Assembly (NCBI RefSeq): GCF_031877795.1
Contig: NC_133971.1
Span: 89,644,704-89,708,703, forward strand
DNA from: Strix aluco
Taxonomy: Eukaryota > Chordata > Aves > Strigiformes > Strigidae
DNA: 64,000 bases
Direction of reading: 5' to 3'
The notes under the pieces are model-generated. The model saw nothing but the letters and a program-made list of their open reading frames with translations, did no database searches and had not been told where the DNA came from. Shown in pieces: positions 43,166 through 58,167 of this stretch (position 1 is the stretch's first letter; every line of letters begins with the position of its first letter). Position numbers and translations under genes: made by a program.

Positions 43166-46100
43166 ACTTAGACAATTTGACAGCCTAGAAAAGAGGAGCA
43201 TAAGAAGTATAATCATTTATTCCGTTCCAAAAGAGAGATGCTTCTGTAGAATAGGTTGCTGAGAACATTTCAGGAAGTTACCCCACAGAATGGTGATTAA
43301 CTCCTCCCCAGATCCCCCTTTAAAGATAGCACATAATTAGGTATGTGTTCTCTGATTATCAGTCAAAGACTCATTGTGAGTGGTACCAATCCCTTTGGAA
43401 GGCACCAAGCCCACTTCCAGTTGAAAACTACCTGATCATAAATAATAAAAACATATTTCAGACATAATAAATAATGGTTTTTAAAGTAATATATTTCAGG
43501 AGCTATATTTTAAGGACACCATATGTGTTCCCTGTATAATGATCTTTTCTTTCTATCAGTATAACCAGCAGCGTCTCAGATCTAGATTAATTTGTTCGGT
43601 TAAGTTTGTTCTTAACATTAACCAGTTGTTTTTCTTTCTCCATCTTTAAAATTAAATTCCCTGTTTTTTACATTCCTATTCTCCTTCACAGTAGAGAACA
43701 ACCTGCAATTTATAAGTAAATTTTCAAAAAGAAAAGAAAGAAAGAAGATTCTTGAGTTTGGAGATGTAATCTTGATGCATGTATGAGGATGCTTATATGG
43801 AATATATATATGTCTGTGTGATGTCTGTGTGTTCAGTATTATCCATAACACTAAAACCAGCTGCATTAGATGATAATGACATAGTTGATGGAGATTATTT
43901 TGTGACAATTTTTTTTTCAAATTGTGTTGTTTATTTAAAAAAGAGATATTATGCAGTTTATTATGTACTAATTTTAAAATAAGAAAAAATGTGGAATTAC
44001 TGGTAAAAAAAGGTATGGGATTCTTCCATACCCTAGAATATACAATAACCCTGAAGGACACTTTCTTACTGTTTGAGGTGGGAACACATCTGGATATATG
44101 TGTATTTGGCTGTTCTAAGGAGGTGAAATTATCTTTTTCTCATCTTTAAATTCTCATCTCAGGAACAGGAAAGATTTTTTCTATACTGGCTACAGTCAAA
44201 CTCCTACTGTGTAATGAGACAAACTACTGGTTCCGTAGGAAAACTTAATTCTTACATTTTGGAATTTTTCAGTGCTTAGACTTTTCCCCACAGACATTCT
44301 TTATGTACATACACACAAATATAAATAAATACACATTATACCTTCTACCTTCAAAGCCCTCAAAATGTTTTACAAATTATGTAGAAAAGAAACTAAAGAT
44401 TGTCTCATGCTATATATATTTTCCAGAACTGAAATTTTTTTAAAATAGAAAATGGAAAGAATATACTTACCATTCTGAAGGGGAAAATGAAAAGCATTCA
44501 AAGTACACATTGGACCAGAAAGCGTCACTTACATTTCCACTCCTGGAAAGTCTTATACATGCCTTCAAGCTGTCAGGATCATGACTTTTATTAGGAAGAA
44601 ACAACACTAACTTATAAGTTATTCTATCACTGGCTGTTTGAGAGGTTTCATAGTTTTCTGTGCTACAAAAGCACAAAATAGTTGAAAATTAATTACTAAG
44701 AGAAATGGACAAAAGAGGAACAGTGTCAGGAAAGGAAAACAGTGAGGATCCACCAAGGACAGCCACAAACACTGGGGCTAGAGCAGTCTGGTTTCCAATA
44801 GATTTGTGTTTTCTGTTGATTGGCTTTTTACTGAATTATGTTAGAATTTTCTGCTATTTCCACATTTACTGATAATATTTTTTTTTTCCTCTTATTAGTG
44901 ATCTGTAGTGGCTTATGCTTCCTAGTAACAATATCAATGTAAGTAGCCATTGAGCTGTCTACACTTGTGAAACAGACAAGTGTGTATTTCTCCGTTTGTG
45001 CATTCTTGCCATTAAATGTTAGCATTTGCAAAGCTAGGAAGTTCTGCTACCTTTTTCTTTTTTTCAGCTGACGTTAAAGCCATCTGCCCTGATGGTTTAT
45101 TGGCATTTGAGAAGATTGGGACTTTGAGTTGTTAGAAGAGTTGTACTGACTTGCACAATGAAGACCTCACAAGATAAAGATATGCTGTGTTCTATCTAGC
45201 TGCTGCAAATATCTCATCTCTTTCTGTGTTACTATTATTTTTCAAATCTGTGAGCACCTAATTATCTTCAGACTATCGTTCCTCAGCTTCATTGGGTTTA
45301 AAACAGTCAAGAAGATCAGAAAGATATTATCGGAGACCCAGATATACCTACAGATCAATTGATCATGTTGCCTCTTTCCAACAGGAAAGAAGCCTACACA
45401 TAATTATAATTTATAGCAAAAGAGACTGGAATCCCCATGTCTCACAAATAAGTATCTAGGCCATGGAAATGTTCTTCTGTGCCTGCCTGCATCTTCTGGC
45501 CATCTGCCTCCGTTTCTTTATTTTTCTTGCTTTTCAGTTCCCACATAAACTAGAATAATTCCAACAACAAACACTAAAAAGGAAAAGAGTTTCATAACAT
45601 TACATGTTCTTTTCTTAATGGTGGCAGTTTTAGGTCTCAGTATACCCTAAGGAAGAGGGGGAATTTGATACTAAATCTTTTGTAAATGTGTAACCTCACT
45701 GTATAAGAAGAAGCATTGACTGTGTAACTGCCTGTAAACATTTCATTTTCTTTCTGTTCTTTAAAAATTCTTGAGGGATGTTTCCCAGAAGTGAAGCAGG
45801 TAGCATGGGAATTAGATCTCAAAATAGACTGAGATGTCTAGTACGACTGGAAGTTAGTCATTGTATTTCTTTTTCTACTGTATCAAGAAAGCTGGGTATT
45901 TAATGGGAGTTACAACTGTGTCAGGAAAAAGTAGAGACACTGAGGACAGCAATATGTTTAAAAATTCCCTCTTTTTTAGTATCTGAGCACTTCTTTCAAC
46001 AAGCCATCTCTGGGAGCATGATCTCCAGGGTATAAACTATCTTTCTGAAATTAACCATGTATAGTATTCCCTTGGGCTGCCCTTTGCTGGTACTCTGTTA

Positions 46101-47560
46101 TTTGAGAAAGAGGAGGGCAAGATGGTGCAGCATGCATTTAACATAACATCTAGTCATTACAGCACCTGTACAGAAACAGAAGTATATGGTCTTAGCTCAG
46201 ATCTCAGATTCTGTGGATTAAATTTCATATCTGTGAGGAAATGGGCTTAAATGTATAAACACAAAACAGCACATGTAACCATGCTATATGCTTCTTCAGA
46301 TGAAGTGAAGGCATTGCACAGCAAGAGCCATGGATCCAGGACAATAGTGAAACATTGGCTAGTGTGACTTAACAGAGCACTATGTAAGAGACACCTGGAT
46401 TTAAGAGAAAAGGAGAGTTTACAACCATTAAATGTATTCTACACAGAGAAGTCAGTGAGTCACAGCAGAACCCCTCTGCCCTCTTGCTGAGAGCTTCTAT
46501 GAGAGGTGCATCATGATCATTTCACCTGATGGAGAACACCCCCTGTAGCCATTTTTCACCTCCACACAATGTATTGGTGCAAAAAAAAGCTTCACTTTGT
46601 CACTGCTTCACATGCCAGGCCCCCCTACTTGTGACCACCTACTGATGATATCCCAAAGTAAACCCAGAAATTTTAAAGAAGGTTGCCCTATCCCTCACTC
46701 AGGTATCATGATCTGGTTTAATGAACCCTGCTTTATAATATCTATATATACATCATCACTATGACTACTACTTGACTTCATGGTTATCTTTGATTCAACC
46801 AGAAAGATAATCTCCGATTTCAAACCATCTTGTGCTACAGATTGATAATGATATTTTTGATGCCTATGTTCCTTCACCTCTGAATCTCTAGACTAATCAG
46901 ACTCTGCAGACAATTAAAAATTATTATTATTTAGACCTGGAGGGAATCATTCTATTAGGATTATCCAGAAAGTTTCTGGTAAAACAAAAAGGATGTATGG
47001 GTTTTTCCCTATAACTTCCTTATAATTTCATGGGAATTGATCCCATAAATGATTTTAATTCAGATGAATGAGAAAGGTTTCAACTTGGACTAATAACAGA
47101 AGAACTGGAACAGATTTGTCAAAGCATTGTAATTTGGTCTGGTTCTGTTTCTTTATGATTGTTATAATTTCAAAGAGAAAAGTTGTATATATATTTTTTT
47201 TTGTTACTTCTGGAAAATCACTGCTATTAATAAAAATCAGAATATTTTACCCATGTAATTTTTAATAATTCTCTTCAAAATATAAAAAGCTAGCAAATGT
47301 TTTCTCATTTGTTAATAAACTTTACTGTTTGTTGTTTAAAGAGAAAATAGAAGAGAGAGGAAAAATTAATCATGAACAAGTCTCAGTTAGGAGATGATAC
47401 CAGAAATCTTTCTGAGGATTCTTTTTACAGTTCTGTGGCTCATTGCTACTTTATGCATTTTCTCATATTGCTTAAATTTTTTCACAATCTCAGGCAACAG
47501 TTTCATTTGAAGTGAGCTGGAATCAATTTTAAAATGGAGGACTGTTCATCCAGAAAGAGA

Positions 47561-47747
47561 GTGTTCTTGTTTGCAGCCAGATATCCATGTGTTGAGGGAG
47601 ACAAGCTTCTGTGGCCCAGTGCCCACATCCCAAAACTGTGAAATGAATTTGGACATGTGTCACAAGGCAAACACACAGGACCTAACCGAGCCAAATAAAA
47701 AAAAAGAAAAAAAAAAAAAAAGAAAAGGAAAATAAAAAGGTGTTCTT
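47561..47747 (+). mobile_element. Possible small poly(A) retroposon
   Basis: A segment of about 170 bp ends with AATAAA running into an A-rich tail (47694-47739). The 8-mer gtgttctt stands at both ends (47561-47568 and 47740-47747), like a short target duplication. CR1 does not produce poly(A) tails, so such a copy would be unusual in a bird. The source RNA is not recognised. Confidence 0.3.
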
Positions 47748-48059
47748 TTTTTCTTTTTACTACTTTATCTCTCAGCTCTATATGAGCTGGTGTGATACTT
47801 GTCAATCAATGCAATAGGAAATGAAGCAACTGAAGTAAGTCTCTGTTTATCTGAGATGTGCAGAACTGCTTTCTGTTTATTTTTTTTTCCTTTCTGTAGA
47901 CACTATTACATTTTCCCTTGCCACCTGACAAAGAAACTTATGATTTACTGCGATACATACTAATGTGGCACATGTACAGCTTAAAAGAAAAAGGTAAGAA
48001 CCTATTGCTGAATAAACTTTTACTAGGGAACATTGATTTGGTAGGTATTTCCTTCTGAG

Positions 48060-48500
48060 GAGAAAAAGCTGTGAGAAGACTCATCTGGGGCCTCCATCCT
48101 CTGGCTTGGGAGCTACTGTTGTTGTTTGAGTCCTCGGTCCTTGTCTGATCTACACTGCAGACATGCCTGTGCCCCAGTCCTCACTGATGCTGACCCGGAC
48201 CTGTTGATTGGACTTCCTGTCTTGGCCTCATACCTGTTTCATCACTACACACTTGTCTGGGAACCACTGCCTGTGGCTGACTGTGGGTACCATCATCAGA
48301 ACTGCTCTTTCTGCTGTCAACCTCGGCTTCTGGTTCACTTTCCCCTTCTAAGTAGCCTACTCTTGTTGGTCCTTAATGATGTGTGATAACTGTTATACTA
48401 TCTTCCCAGGCAAAATATAAATGTGCTAGGAGGACTGAGATTTACAGGGCTCAGAAGAAGTCCAGTCTACTGCCACAATCCATTTTGTATACCAGGTGGC
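48060..48500. other. GC-richer block without recognised identity
   Basis: The base composition shifts up against its neighbours and an 86-codon plus frame is open, but the peptide is low in conserved-looking features. An unidentified old repeat is the simplest reading. Confidence 0.25.
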
Positions 48501-48954
48501 CAGTGACATAGCTCTTTGTGGATGTACTTGCAATACTCATTTGAAGATGTCAGATAAATAATAATAAAAAAGTTCTATTTATTATTAATACACCACACTG
48601 ATCCTCAGCATTGTCATTTTCTCCTTTCATGTCAAATGTCTTCCTTCACAAATTGTATTTAAAATATCATCAGCAAACAGACAATGACTACTTCTAGTCT
48701 CTTGAAAAAATGGCCAGATCATCAGCAGGACACACTTCCATTCATGTTACTGAAAAATACTTTCTTAATGACATATTAATGAATTATCATGCTGTATATA
48801 TGAAAAGAATACATTGATCCTAATTCCAAAGTTAATAAAATATTATTTATTATTTACTTCATCATGGCATCCAGAAAACACAGAATATGCAATGTAATCC
48901 TACTGCATTAGATGCTTCTCAACACATAACAAAAATGGTATCAGTCCTAAATAG

Positions 48955-48982
48955 TTTTTGTTTTGTTTTGTTTTGTTTTTTC
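48955..48982 (+). repeat. TTTTG microsatellite
   Basis: About five gtttt units in a row. Confidence 0.9.
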
Positions 48983-51009
48983 TATGACTTGCTGAGCTAA
49001 ATGCTGTAAAGACAAATTCTGGGGATGCTTCCTGGGAAAAAGAAAACAAAATTTAAAAAAATGGTAAGAATTATCCACTTTTCCTGAAAGTTGAAGTCTT
49101 TAGATGCAAATGCAGTTAGGTCCTATTGTAAATCCACAGATCAAGAAAGCCTAACGATTACTGCCTGAAGATAGGAACTCAGGTCTTCAGAATTCTTATT
49201 TCTGAGTCTATGTCTGTCTTCTTGGTGCGTCTTTGAGAAGACACATTCCTGCATCTCCTTGTTAATCCATAAAATGCTTCTAACACCATTTAGATTCATT
49301 GTAGGTCTTATTTATGCATTTTCTCCAAAATAATTTTATTACCCTTAGAAATATCCACTTATATACAAATATATAAGGATGTTGTAGTGTGAGATTTTCA
49401 CTGTGTCCCAAAGCCCTAGACACTTAAGAAGTGAATTGGTCTCTGAAGATGCTGTTCTCACTTTTGCCATTCATTATACAGGGCACCTAGAAAAAACATC
49501 CTTTCTTCCTCAGTTCTTTAGTGAAGCACCAAGTTAGGTAAGCTGAATATTATCAGTGATGTTTTCACTGCTACCTAATGGCTCATAGGTCATTTTAGAA
49601 GGGTTCTTCTGCCTGTGAGTCTGTGATCCCCATCAGCTCTCTTCATCATTGGAGAGCTTCAGAAGGAAACTTCACTTTCAGCGTTTTCCATACAGAACCA
49701 ACTTTCCTTTTCTCTAGCAAACCCTTTTATTACAGTCTAGTCAGTGCATACAGTGTTCTGTCTTAGGGCTGATATCATGTTACTGTAGGACCTAGAAGAG
49801 AAAAAACCCTCTGGCTTCATTCACAAGTGAAGCTAATGGAAAATCAGATTATATGATTCGGCAGGTCTGGCTGAATGAGGTAGCATGAATCCTTTATTAC
49901 CTTGGGAATTTGATAGTATCTTGACTCGAGCAGTATGTCTTGCAAATAGTGTCTCCCCAATATATGTAAGATTTATTTCCCATATTCTTTTTCTTTTTTC
50001 TATAGGTCTAGTTCCTATTTTCTATATTACATGTAGGATGTAAGGCTGATCTAAAGTCAACTTTCTTTGAACTTAATTTATATTCTAGCTACTTCCATGA
50101 TGAATAAACTCTATTCCTCCACCTTTAATGACTATCCAGCTTGACCCTGAAAGTTGTACTGAATGTCTGCATATAAGGTCTGCCTTTTACTGGAATGTAT
50201 CTACTGGTTAGTGTTGCTCTAGCATGGCAGCAGCAAAGATACTTTTAAAATTCTGTTTTAACAAAAACCTTCTATATGACCTCAGAAATTACATTTATTC
50301 TCCTGTGACTAAATCTCTTATATTTTCCTACCTCTCACCAGTGCTTAAATATGGTGATAACAGGACTCTGGACCCTGTTATTATCATAGATTGATGTGTA
50401 TAAGTACTTGTTCCATCAATCAGCAGGAATTTTTGCACTAATTGTCATTTGACATGATTGCTTTTGCTTGCTGTATTCAGTTATTTTCAGTACTGTGGGG
50501 TGCATGACGCAGTGAAATGGTGGATCTCTAGTACAATACACTTTGTCCTTTTCCTAAATGACAAGGCAGACTCTAATCTTGTTCTTGGTGTTTTGCACTA
50601 TTTGTTCCTCCTCAGTCCTGAAGCCTTGTCATTCTGTTTGGAGTATTAGTGTGGATCAAGACTATCCAGGGGAGTATGTGAATTGAGGTTGGCACAAAGT
50701 ATGTGATTGGCACCAGTGATGAATTCTTATTGTGTCAAGATTTTAGGCATGACAGTTATTGGTAAGCCAATCCGAAATAATCCCATTCAAACCTGCCAGA
50801 TTTGTTACAAAGTGATATGTTCCTGAAGATCCTTGCCAGAATAATGATTGATGCCCACTGCCAATCAGTGCTGAGACTCAGTCTCTTCTTGTTGTCATTT
50901 AAATAGGGCTACACAGAGCATTTAATAAAATGAAGGGGCATATTTCATGTTTAATGAATAAGGCTACCTACAGTTGCACATTTAGTAAGTGCACACTTCC
51001 GTTCACTGG

Positions 51010-51075
51010 AAGGCAAGCCTGGGCAAATCATTTGACTGTCCTGTGCTTCAGTCAATCTATCACCTGAGTAATAAT
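51010..51075 (+). mobile_element. MIR-like relic
   Basis: gcctgggcaaatcatttgac, ctgtgcttcagt, tctatcacctgagtaataat match the MIR central part in order. Confidence 0.4.
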
Positions 51076-53572
51076 AAAACAAACAAACAAACAAGCCATA
51101 CACATGCAAAAAAAAACCAAAAAACACCAGAACCCAAGTTCACCTGAAAAATAGTCAGTTTTTGAGCTAGTAGTTACTAGGGAAATTATATGTGCATTGT
51201 CCATGTTCTAGTATTTCATCAAAGTAGCTCTTCGCTTCAGTGATTGTGCATTACTTCACAGATGGCATCAAGATATCTTTGAGGAAAAAAAATTGTTTGT
51301 TTTTTTTATTATGTTATTTTACATTTTGTCACTTACAGGTGAATATAATTAATGGACGGGGAATTCTATTTTGACACTGTTTTGCTTAATTTTTATAGAA
51401 GTGGGATGTAATGTTTTTGTAGATCTCTCCAGTGAACTACAAAATATTAGAAAAATACCTAAAACTCACTAGTAGCAATTGGATATCAGTGTATGCTTAC
51501 ATTTAAGACCATACTTAAATAATTTCTGATCAGGAAAACTACTCAAAAAAAAAATAAAAAAAGGAAGCTGAGGCATATCAGACCCTAGATGCATATGCTA
51601 AGGGATTATAAACATGCCAAGAAATGTGGGTAGGCCACCAGCAAAGGTAGGCATAGTCAGTAAAGATGCCAGTACATTATCTTAAGCTTCAGTCTTAGTG
51701 TATTAATTAAAAACTCCCAGAGACTCAGGACACAGCAATTATATTGATGCAATTTTTCTCTTTTATGCAAGGAGAAACTCACCTGATAATACTAATAATG
51801 GCACTTGCATAGCCCTTTACGTTCGGAAAATGCTGTACCAACAACACATAAACTACACCCTGGTTTGTATTATTTCTTTTACTGTTGTTACAGAACAGGT
51901 TTTAGAGGACAACGAATAGGGAAAATCTCCCCTGCAGTTGCTGCACTGTCTATGGGCTTCATCCAAACTGATCTTTTCCTTGGGTTCCTGCTAAGACAGG
52001 TTTTTTCTTGCTTAAAATTTTCTACCTTTTCCACACTAGCTAAAAAAAATCCCAAACAACCAAAACCAAAAAAACCAAACATACTTCTCTTAATTCATAT
52101 TTTAGTTATCTTAAGCAGCATCATTGCAGTGTTTGGAGTGGACATCAATGAATTCTGTAGATCCTTGCAAGTTGTGGTTAAAATATTTGAAGCACTTAGC
52201 ATCAGCACAATTTTATACTCACCTGAGACAAAATGAATGACACACAACTTGTTTTTTAAGCAATTTTAACAATATTTAACAGCAGAGGGATAAATTATAA
52301 AGTATCCTGTGATGCACATTGAGACCTCCCAACAGACACCAATATGTCAGTTCACAAGTCTAACCCAAAGAATCAGCTCTTCTCAATACGTATTATTCCA
52401 CTTATCGGAAACTGGTGACCATACTAATCCTGTTAAACCCTTTACACTCAGCATAAAGTAGAGATTATTTCCCCCCCCTGTATTTCTGCACTACAACATA
52501 TTAAACCGGTTCTTCCTTTCTGCAGGAACATGAACTAATGAGCTCTTCTACAACTTCTTCTGCTTATGTTGGGAGAGATAGGAATAACTTTGTTTCTGAT
52601 TTCTTTCCTTCCTTTAATTTTAAAAACTCAAAGCTATACAGTCCTTGCTGACATGAAGTTCTGTCCAAGCTATGTCCCAGAATATTGAGGATCTCAATTC
52701 CCAAAATCTCCTGTGAAGGTAGCCAATACTCTCACTATCTTACAACAGCAAGGGTCTGCTTAGGAGCTGCAAGGAACCATTAAAACTTTCCTTTCTCTCC
52801 CTTCATAGTGCTCTTATATTTTCTAAACTTATTTACTTTGCTGAAATAAATCCTAGTATTTTTTTTTCCTAAACTCTGCCCTATACTTCCTAATATTCAT
52901 CTGTGTCTACTAAGGGAGTCTTTTACTTACAGGGTTCAGCTGACAAAGCCCAAGTCCAACAGATCAGTCAGTAAGCTGTGCCTATATTCAGCTATGTCCT
53001 GACAGAAAAGTACACATTATATTAGCCACATGCTAATCTGCATTAACCAGAAGCGTGACTTGTGTCTTCCTTCATAAGAAAGCTTTTTTTGTCATCTTTG
53101 AAAAACCATTTGACCAAGTTCACATGAGTAACTTCTGCATTATTCCACTGGTTTTTTTCAGAGGTATGCAGCTTGCCAATTAAATCATTTGAAGTTGCTG
53201 AGTTATTGTGCTGTGTGTGATAGTCACATAGGTGTATACAGAATGTATTGCATTTAATCTTCAATGGATGGAAAATTGCTGGCACTATGAATTTTGCCAA
53301 CCTTTGCTTTCCCCCCTCCTCCTACTTTGCAAATGATTTTAGAATCTAAATGCAAACACATTAAGTATAAAGAATGAATTTGGAATTTAAATTAATGGTT
53401 TCATGTCAGAGACAGTACAGGTTTTGTTTGTTGGGGGAAGAAGCTAAAAAATGCATTAAATCTACTGAATGGCTTCAGGTGATTGACCAGAACATTTTGT
53501 CCACAGGATGAGTTGCAGAAATGGATCTCAGCTTGTGAAATGGCTGGCTGACTTTCAGTACTATTTTTTTCC

Positions 53573-53600
<28 letters not shown>
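53573..53600 (+). repeat. 28-base poly-T tract
   Basis: An uninterrupted T run, preceded by a further T-rich stretch from 53564. It could be the tail of a minus-strand retroposed RNA, but I see no flanking duplication. Confidence 0.9.
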
Positions 53601-53603
<3 letters not shown>

Positions 53604-56600
53604 TCAAAGTGTCTTTACCCATGAACCAGTAGAGTTCCTCCCAGTACAAACTATCGAGTCTCACACTACAAGTTTTCAATGGCAGCCAATCTGGAGGACT
53701 GCATATATCTACCCCAGACAGCTGCATTATGGAGCTAAAGGAACTGCATCTAAATTCATGAGCCGATAAAAAGTAATCTGGCTAAAGTCTTTTTTATACC
53801 AGAATATACACTGATAATCACACCCCCTTGAATTACAAATGTTCCATAACCATTCAAACTGGTACCGAGTTACTGACATTATTTGAAGTAATGACATAAT
53901 AAAACACACTTTAAAAGACAAACCCATAATTTACTTACTTCTCGCTTAAAAAATGCTTCAGAAATCTTTTGAGATTGTAATTGATGGGATACCAGATTTC
54001 ATAGACCATCAAAGACTTGAATATGTTTTAATAAACCAGAAAAATTAAAGTTACTTTAGCTCACTAGTTAGCTTTAGATTTTTTTATTATTATTATTTCC
54101 TATGATTTTCCCCTTTCTTTTATCTTCCTGCTCAGTTCACTCTCTCTCTCTCCCCTATATTTTAAAACTGAAGCTAAAAATTAATTAAAAACTATATTGA
54201 CCTGCAAATTTATCTCATTAACAAAAATATGGGTTTTTCTTTTCTCCTTGGAGACAAGAGATATATCTCTATCCTCAACTTGATATTGTTACAGGGAGGT
54301 ACACTGAAATGAGGCATTTGATGCACCTAGTTTAGACAGGGCATCTAACTTGCTTCATAATGGTGTAACTACCTACCTGTCCGTGCTATACAGAACAGTG
54401 ATAATTAATAAGGTTGCTCAGCATAAGGGCTTGGAAGAACTTGCAGTGTCTATATATCTTTCTAATTGGCATCCACTGTATACTAGCTGAGATATCAAGC
54501 AAGTCAAAATCATGTTGATATCTCTGCTTTCCTTCCACATCAGGAAGAAGTCAAGCTAATTAAACTCCCCAGCTTTTGTTTTCAAGAAGAAGTGAATTCT
54601 TTATAGCTGAATCGAGAATCTCAAACAAATTAAACTGGTTGTCTAAACTAATTGTCTCAATGATTATGTTACAGTCTTCTCTCCTGGTAACTCCTCACAT
54701 AATTTTGTGAAAGGACACAAGAACAATCAAAGTATCAAATTCTCTGAAAGTTATGTGATTAAATACTCTTATGGGGTTGTTTCAACCAAAAACTGATTTG
54801 GGTCTTGGCCTTAAAATAAAGGAAGAAAAAATGTTATTTCCTTAGCCTTTTAGCTTTCAAATAAGTCAAAAGAAAGTCAATCAAACCAGTTTGAGTGAAA
54901 AATGGTAAAAAAATGTGGTTACATATTGCAAGGTATATGTTTTCATTAAAAATAAGAAAAAGGCAAACAAAAATAGCAGATTTTTTCCCCTACCCATGGA
55001 TAGAAGTTTGCATTTTTCATGGGAGATGTCTTCTAGCTGCAGATAGTGGTGAAATGATGAAATAAAAGTAGGTAATTTTAGAGTTGCAGAGAATTTCACA
55101 GTCCCTAATGTTAGGCTTCTAACTAATAAGGTGTTCATAGTGAATCCTGCAACTCTTTGTTGACTTAGGTCGCTTCCATTAACAACCTCCACACCCAGTA
55201 CTTGTGTACCCATGTCCTAACCTGCCTGAAGCGGGAAGATCTCTATTGCAAGGAAATGAGATGTAATAACAGCACAATGACAGTTTGGGGGCTAAATTCT
55301 CTATCTGTAGACATTATTCTCTCTCAGGGTAAGAGTAGCAAAAAAATAATAGGAAAAGTAGTTTGTATCTACCTAGTAAAACAGGGAATAAGTACAAAAT
55401 GCCAACAGGTAGTGGGTTTGTTGCAATGAGTACCAACATCTGAGTAGACCAAAGGAAAGACTGCTTAAAGAGATTCACCTTAGCACCATTTGTGGCAAAC
55501 TGACTTGTGGAAGACTTCCACATGTTTAACTCCCTAATCTTTAACACCCAGACTTGTTTTTCAATACATCTGGGTCCAGCTGCCAGGGTGTAATACTCTA
55601 CCTGTTCATGACTTAAACCTCGGTTCTCCACCCTCAATTTGAGTACTGACATGAAAGTGAAGGCACCTGTATGTGAAAATGGAGTGGTGATGTGACAACA
55701 GGAGAGGACAACTTGCTGACCTACACCATTTCACTGCACAGCAGGAGCTGCTGTGTTGTTTCAAGCTGGTAGTCCATCTAGTGGCTGGTTACAAGACACT
55801 TCAAAGAAAGATACAAAAAATCCTATAACAGGCAATGATGGAACAATCTGTCTTCTCAGAGCTGCTTCTGTCTTTTGCCCAAGACTCAGAGTTAGACTCA
55901 ACCCTAAAGAATGGAAAATATACCGATATATAAAGGGCTTGTGTCAATTATCTCTTCACCTGTTACACCTTTAAGTCTTCCACCTGTCTTTTACTTCCTT
56001 CTTCATGTTATTTCCCCTTTTTAATCAGGGAACACATATTATTTCATGAACAGGAAGAAAGGCAAAGATTAATTCCATTGAATTTTAGGCACTTAGATAA
56101 GACCATTTACTTAGTAGCTTAGTCTATTTATATAATCAAAAGAGAAAAATATACTTCCTGAAGTAGCAATTTATTCTGCTTAGATCTGAATCACCCTGGA
56201 GGTTCCTGTAGCTTTCCAGCAGCTAAAGAGGGAACAGAGAGTAATTTATCTAAAGTATTCTAGCCTAAATACCTCAGTTATGAGCCTAAAGTTGGATTTA
56301 GCCTGTGTCTTCACACTCACAATACCACCTGTAAATCCTTCCTTGCATCTCTCAACCACCTATTTCTATTCAACCATTTTGTTTAAAGGGTGACCTCATT
56401 GTTGTCTGGATACCACATTTTGGTCTGTGGGCCAGATCTTGCTGACTTGCTGAACTACTGTAATGCAACTTAGTTCAGGAGTCTACATAAAAATAATCAA
56501 TAATATGTTAGTAATAAGAGAAACCAGCATGATGTATTATTGATGGAACTACTCTCTCCTCAGCTGTAGTAAATTGAGGATAGGTGAACGCTTGCCTTTA

Positions 56601-57360
56601 CACAGTCGTGGAGACAAAGACTGAATTAATTATTAAAGATGATAGCATCAGTACAACCGCTTTTCAGCCAGGCATTTGAATTCTATCCCTTAATAAGACA
56701 AACCAGAAGCTGGGGGTGGAGGTGGTGGTGTTTGTTTGTTTTGCTTTTACCACAGCCTATCAGCATAAATACCACTTCCTTAGTTAGAATCCATCTGCTC
56801 TGTTGACAATGTACTCAAATTGCAAGCAAGCATTTAATGGTGTCATGCTGAAGCACAACAGAGTGGATGCTGAGAGAGCCTTAGGAGTCACTAAAATGAA
56901 AGGGCTTTTCTCTTAATTTCAGTCACCGGAAGACTTTGAACAGAACATGACATCTTAGCCATCTGAGCTTTTTAAACGAGACTTTGGCAGATACACAATG
57001 CTCAGCTCTGTGGTACCTAAATAATTGAGGCTTTGAAACATCAAAGTACTCACAGCTTCAAACACTCAAGTAGCTTTATTTGAAAGATTCTTTTCACAAA
57101 AGAAGACTAACTCTGCCATTTCAGATCAATGGATCTCTCTGAAACATAGTGTCCCCGCTTTAGATTGGAACACATTTGTTGTTTACTATATATTGACTAG
57201 CAGTGTCCCAGGTGCAGAAGGCATTTGATTAAATGGATGTTTTGTGATGGCATGATACACTACAGAATTAGGGATGACATTTGAAAAAGGGGAGAGGGGG
57301 ATCATTATGTCAAAAATTAGAAATTCACAGATATTTCACTGTTTATATGTGCATTTTTAA

Positions 57361-57409
57361 AATTTAATTTAATTTAATTTAATTTAATTTAATTTAATTT
57401 AATTTAATT
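57361..57409 (+). repeat. AATTT pentanucleotide microsatellite
   Basis: Nine to ten perfect aattt units, about 410 bp left of the retrovirus. Confidence 0.97.
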
Positions 57410-57818
57410 ATTTTGCATTGCTTTGCATTGTTTCATTTTATGCCCAAGAGATTTCTCCAGGACTAAGAACCGAGATTTGTGGCAAATCAAGGATTGTAGA
57501 AAAGAACTAGTCATTGGTGACATACTCTTTCCAGAGGTATCTCCTGGATTATCTTCTCATTAGCAGGTTTTGCTCTGAGCTTTAAAAGTTCTACTTTGCA
57601 GTTGTGTTCCCCTTCCTCTCCCAATGAACCTTCACGAACCCCGGCTAAGGCAGAGCATGAAATCGATATCCTACCCATAGGGATCCTTCATTTTTTTTCA
57701 CATCCATATCTGCTTTGTTGTTATTCTTCTAATTAACACATACAGTGGTAATTTATATTTCTTGTTAGTGCATAATATACAAGAAATCAAATCCCAAAAG
57801 AAATTATGTCCTTAAAGA

Positions 57819-57823
57819 GACCT
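57819..57823. repeat. Target-site duplication, left copy
   Basis: The sequence gacct directly precedes the left LTR and is repeated exactly at 63603-63607. This marks the integration site. Confidence 0.9.
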
Positions 57824-57915
57824 TGTCCCGATCCAATATCGGGGCAGGTTCTTAAACGATCCCAAGAGCGAGATTAAGACACAAACGAGGTCAGATGCTG
57901 TATAACCTTGTGAAC

Positions 57916-57921
57916 TTTATT
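57916..57921 (-). terminator. Polyadenylation signal AATAAA of the 3' LTR
   Basis: The minus strand reads AATAAA 92 nt before the LTR end, a normal spacing for a retroviral poly(A) signal. The same hexamer is in the right LTR. Confidence 0.7.
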
Positions 57922-58167
57922 TCCCGTAACAATTAGTAATTGCGATAGGACAGAGAGAAAAGGAAAGAGAAAGTCAGAATCCCTAAGCCAGAAAACAGTA
58001 GAGATGCAGCTAATTACCGCCACCACCAGGGATCCAACGGTGTTCCGTAGACTCGGCCTCAGTGCAGGTGGTGGTGCTCCAAGCTCCGCCGAGGTCCCAG
58101 CTCCAGGTAACAGTTGTTAGTGGCAGGTTGCAAAGACAGTGGCCCCAAGAGAGGAGTACGCAGTCCT

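Larger units (their letters stand above)
43165..57818. other. No gene seen
   Basis: Unique AT-rich sequence with the small repeats listed separately. The 147-codon minus frame at 43618 and the 143-codon plus frame at 51805 are compositionally like random AT-rich translation. Confidence 0.6.

Noticed and set aside
42879..43262. Poly-Asn and poly-Ile/Val frames
   Set aside because: Direct translations of the TTG/TTA microsatellite.
43618..44061. 147-codon minus-strand frame
   Set aside because: Composition is that of translated AT-rich DNA; no recognisable domain.
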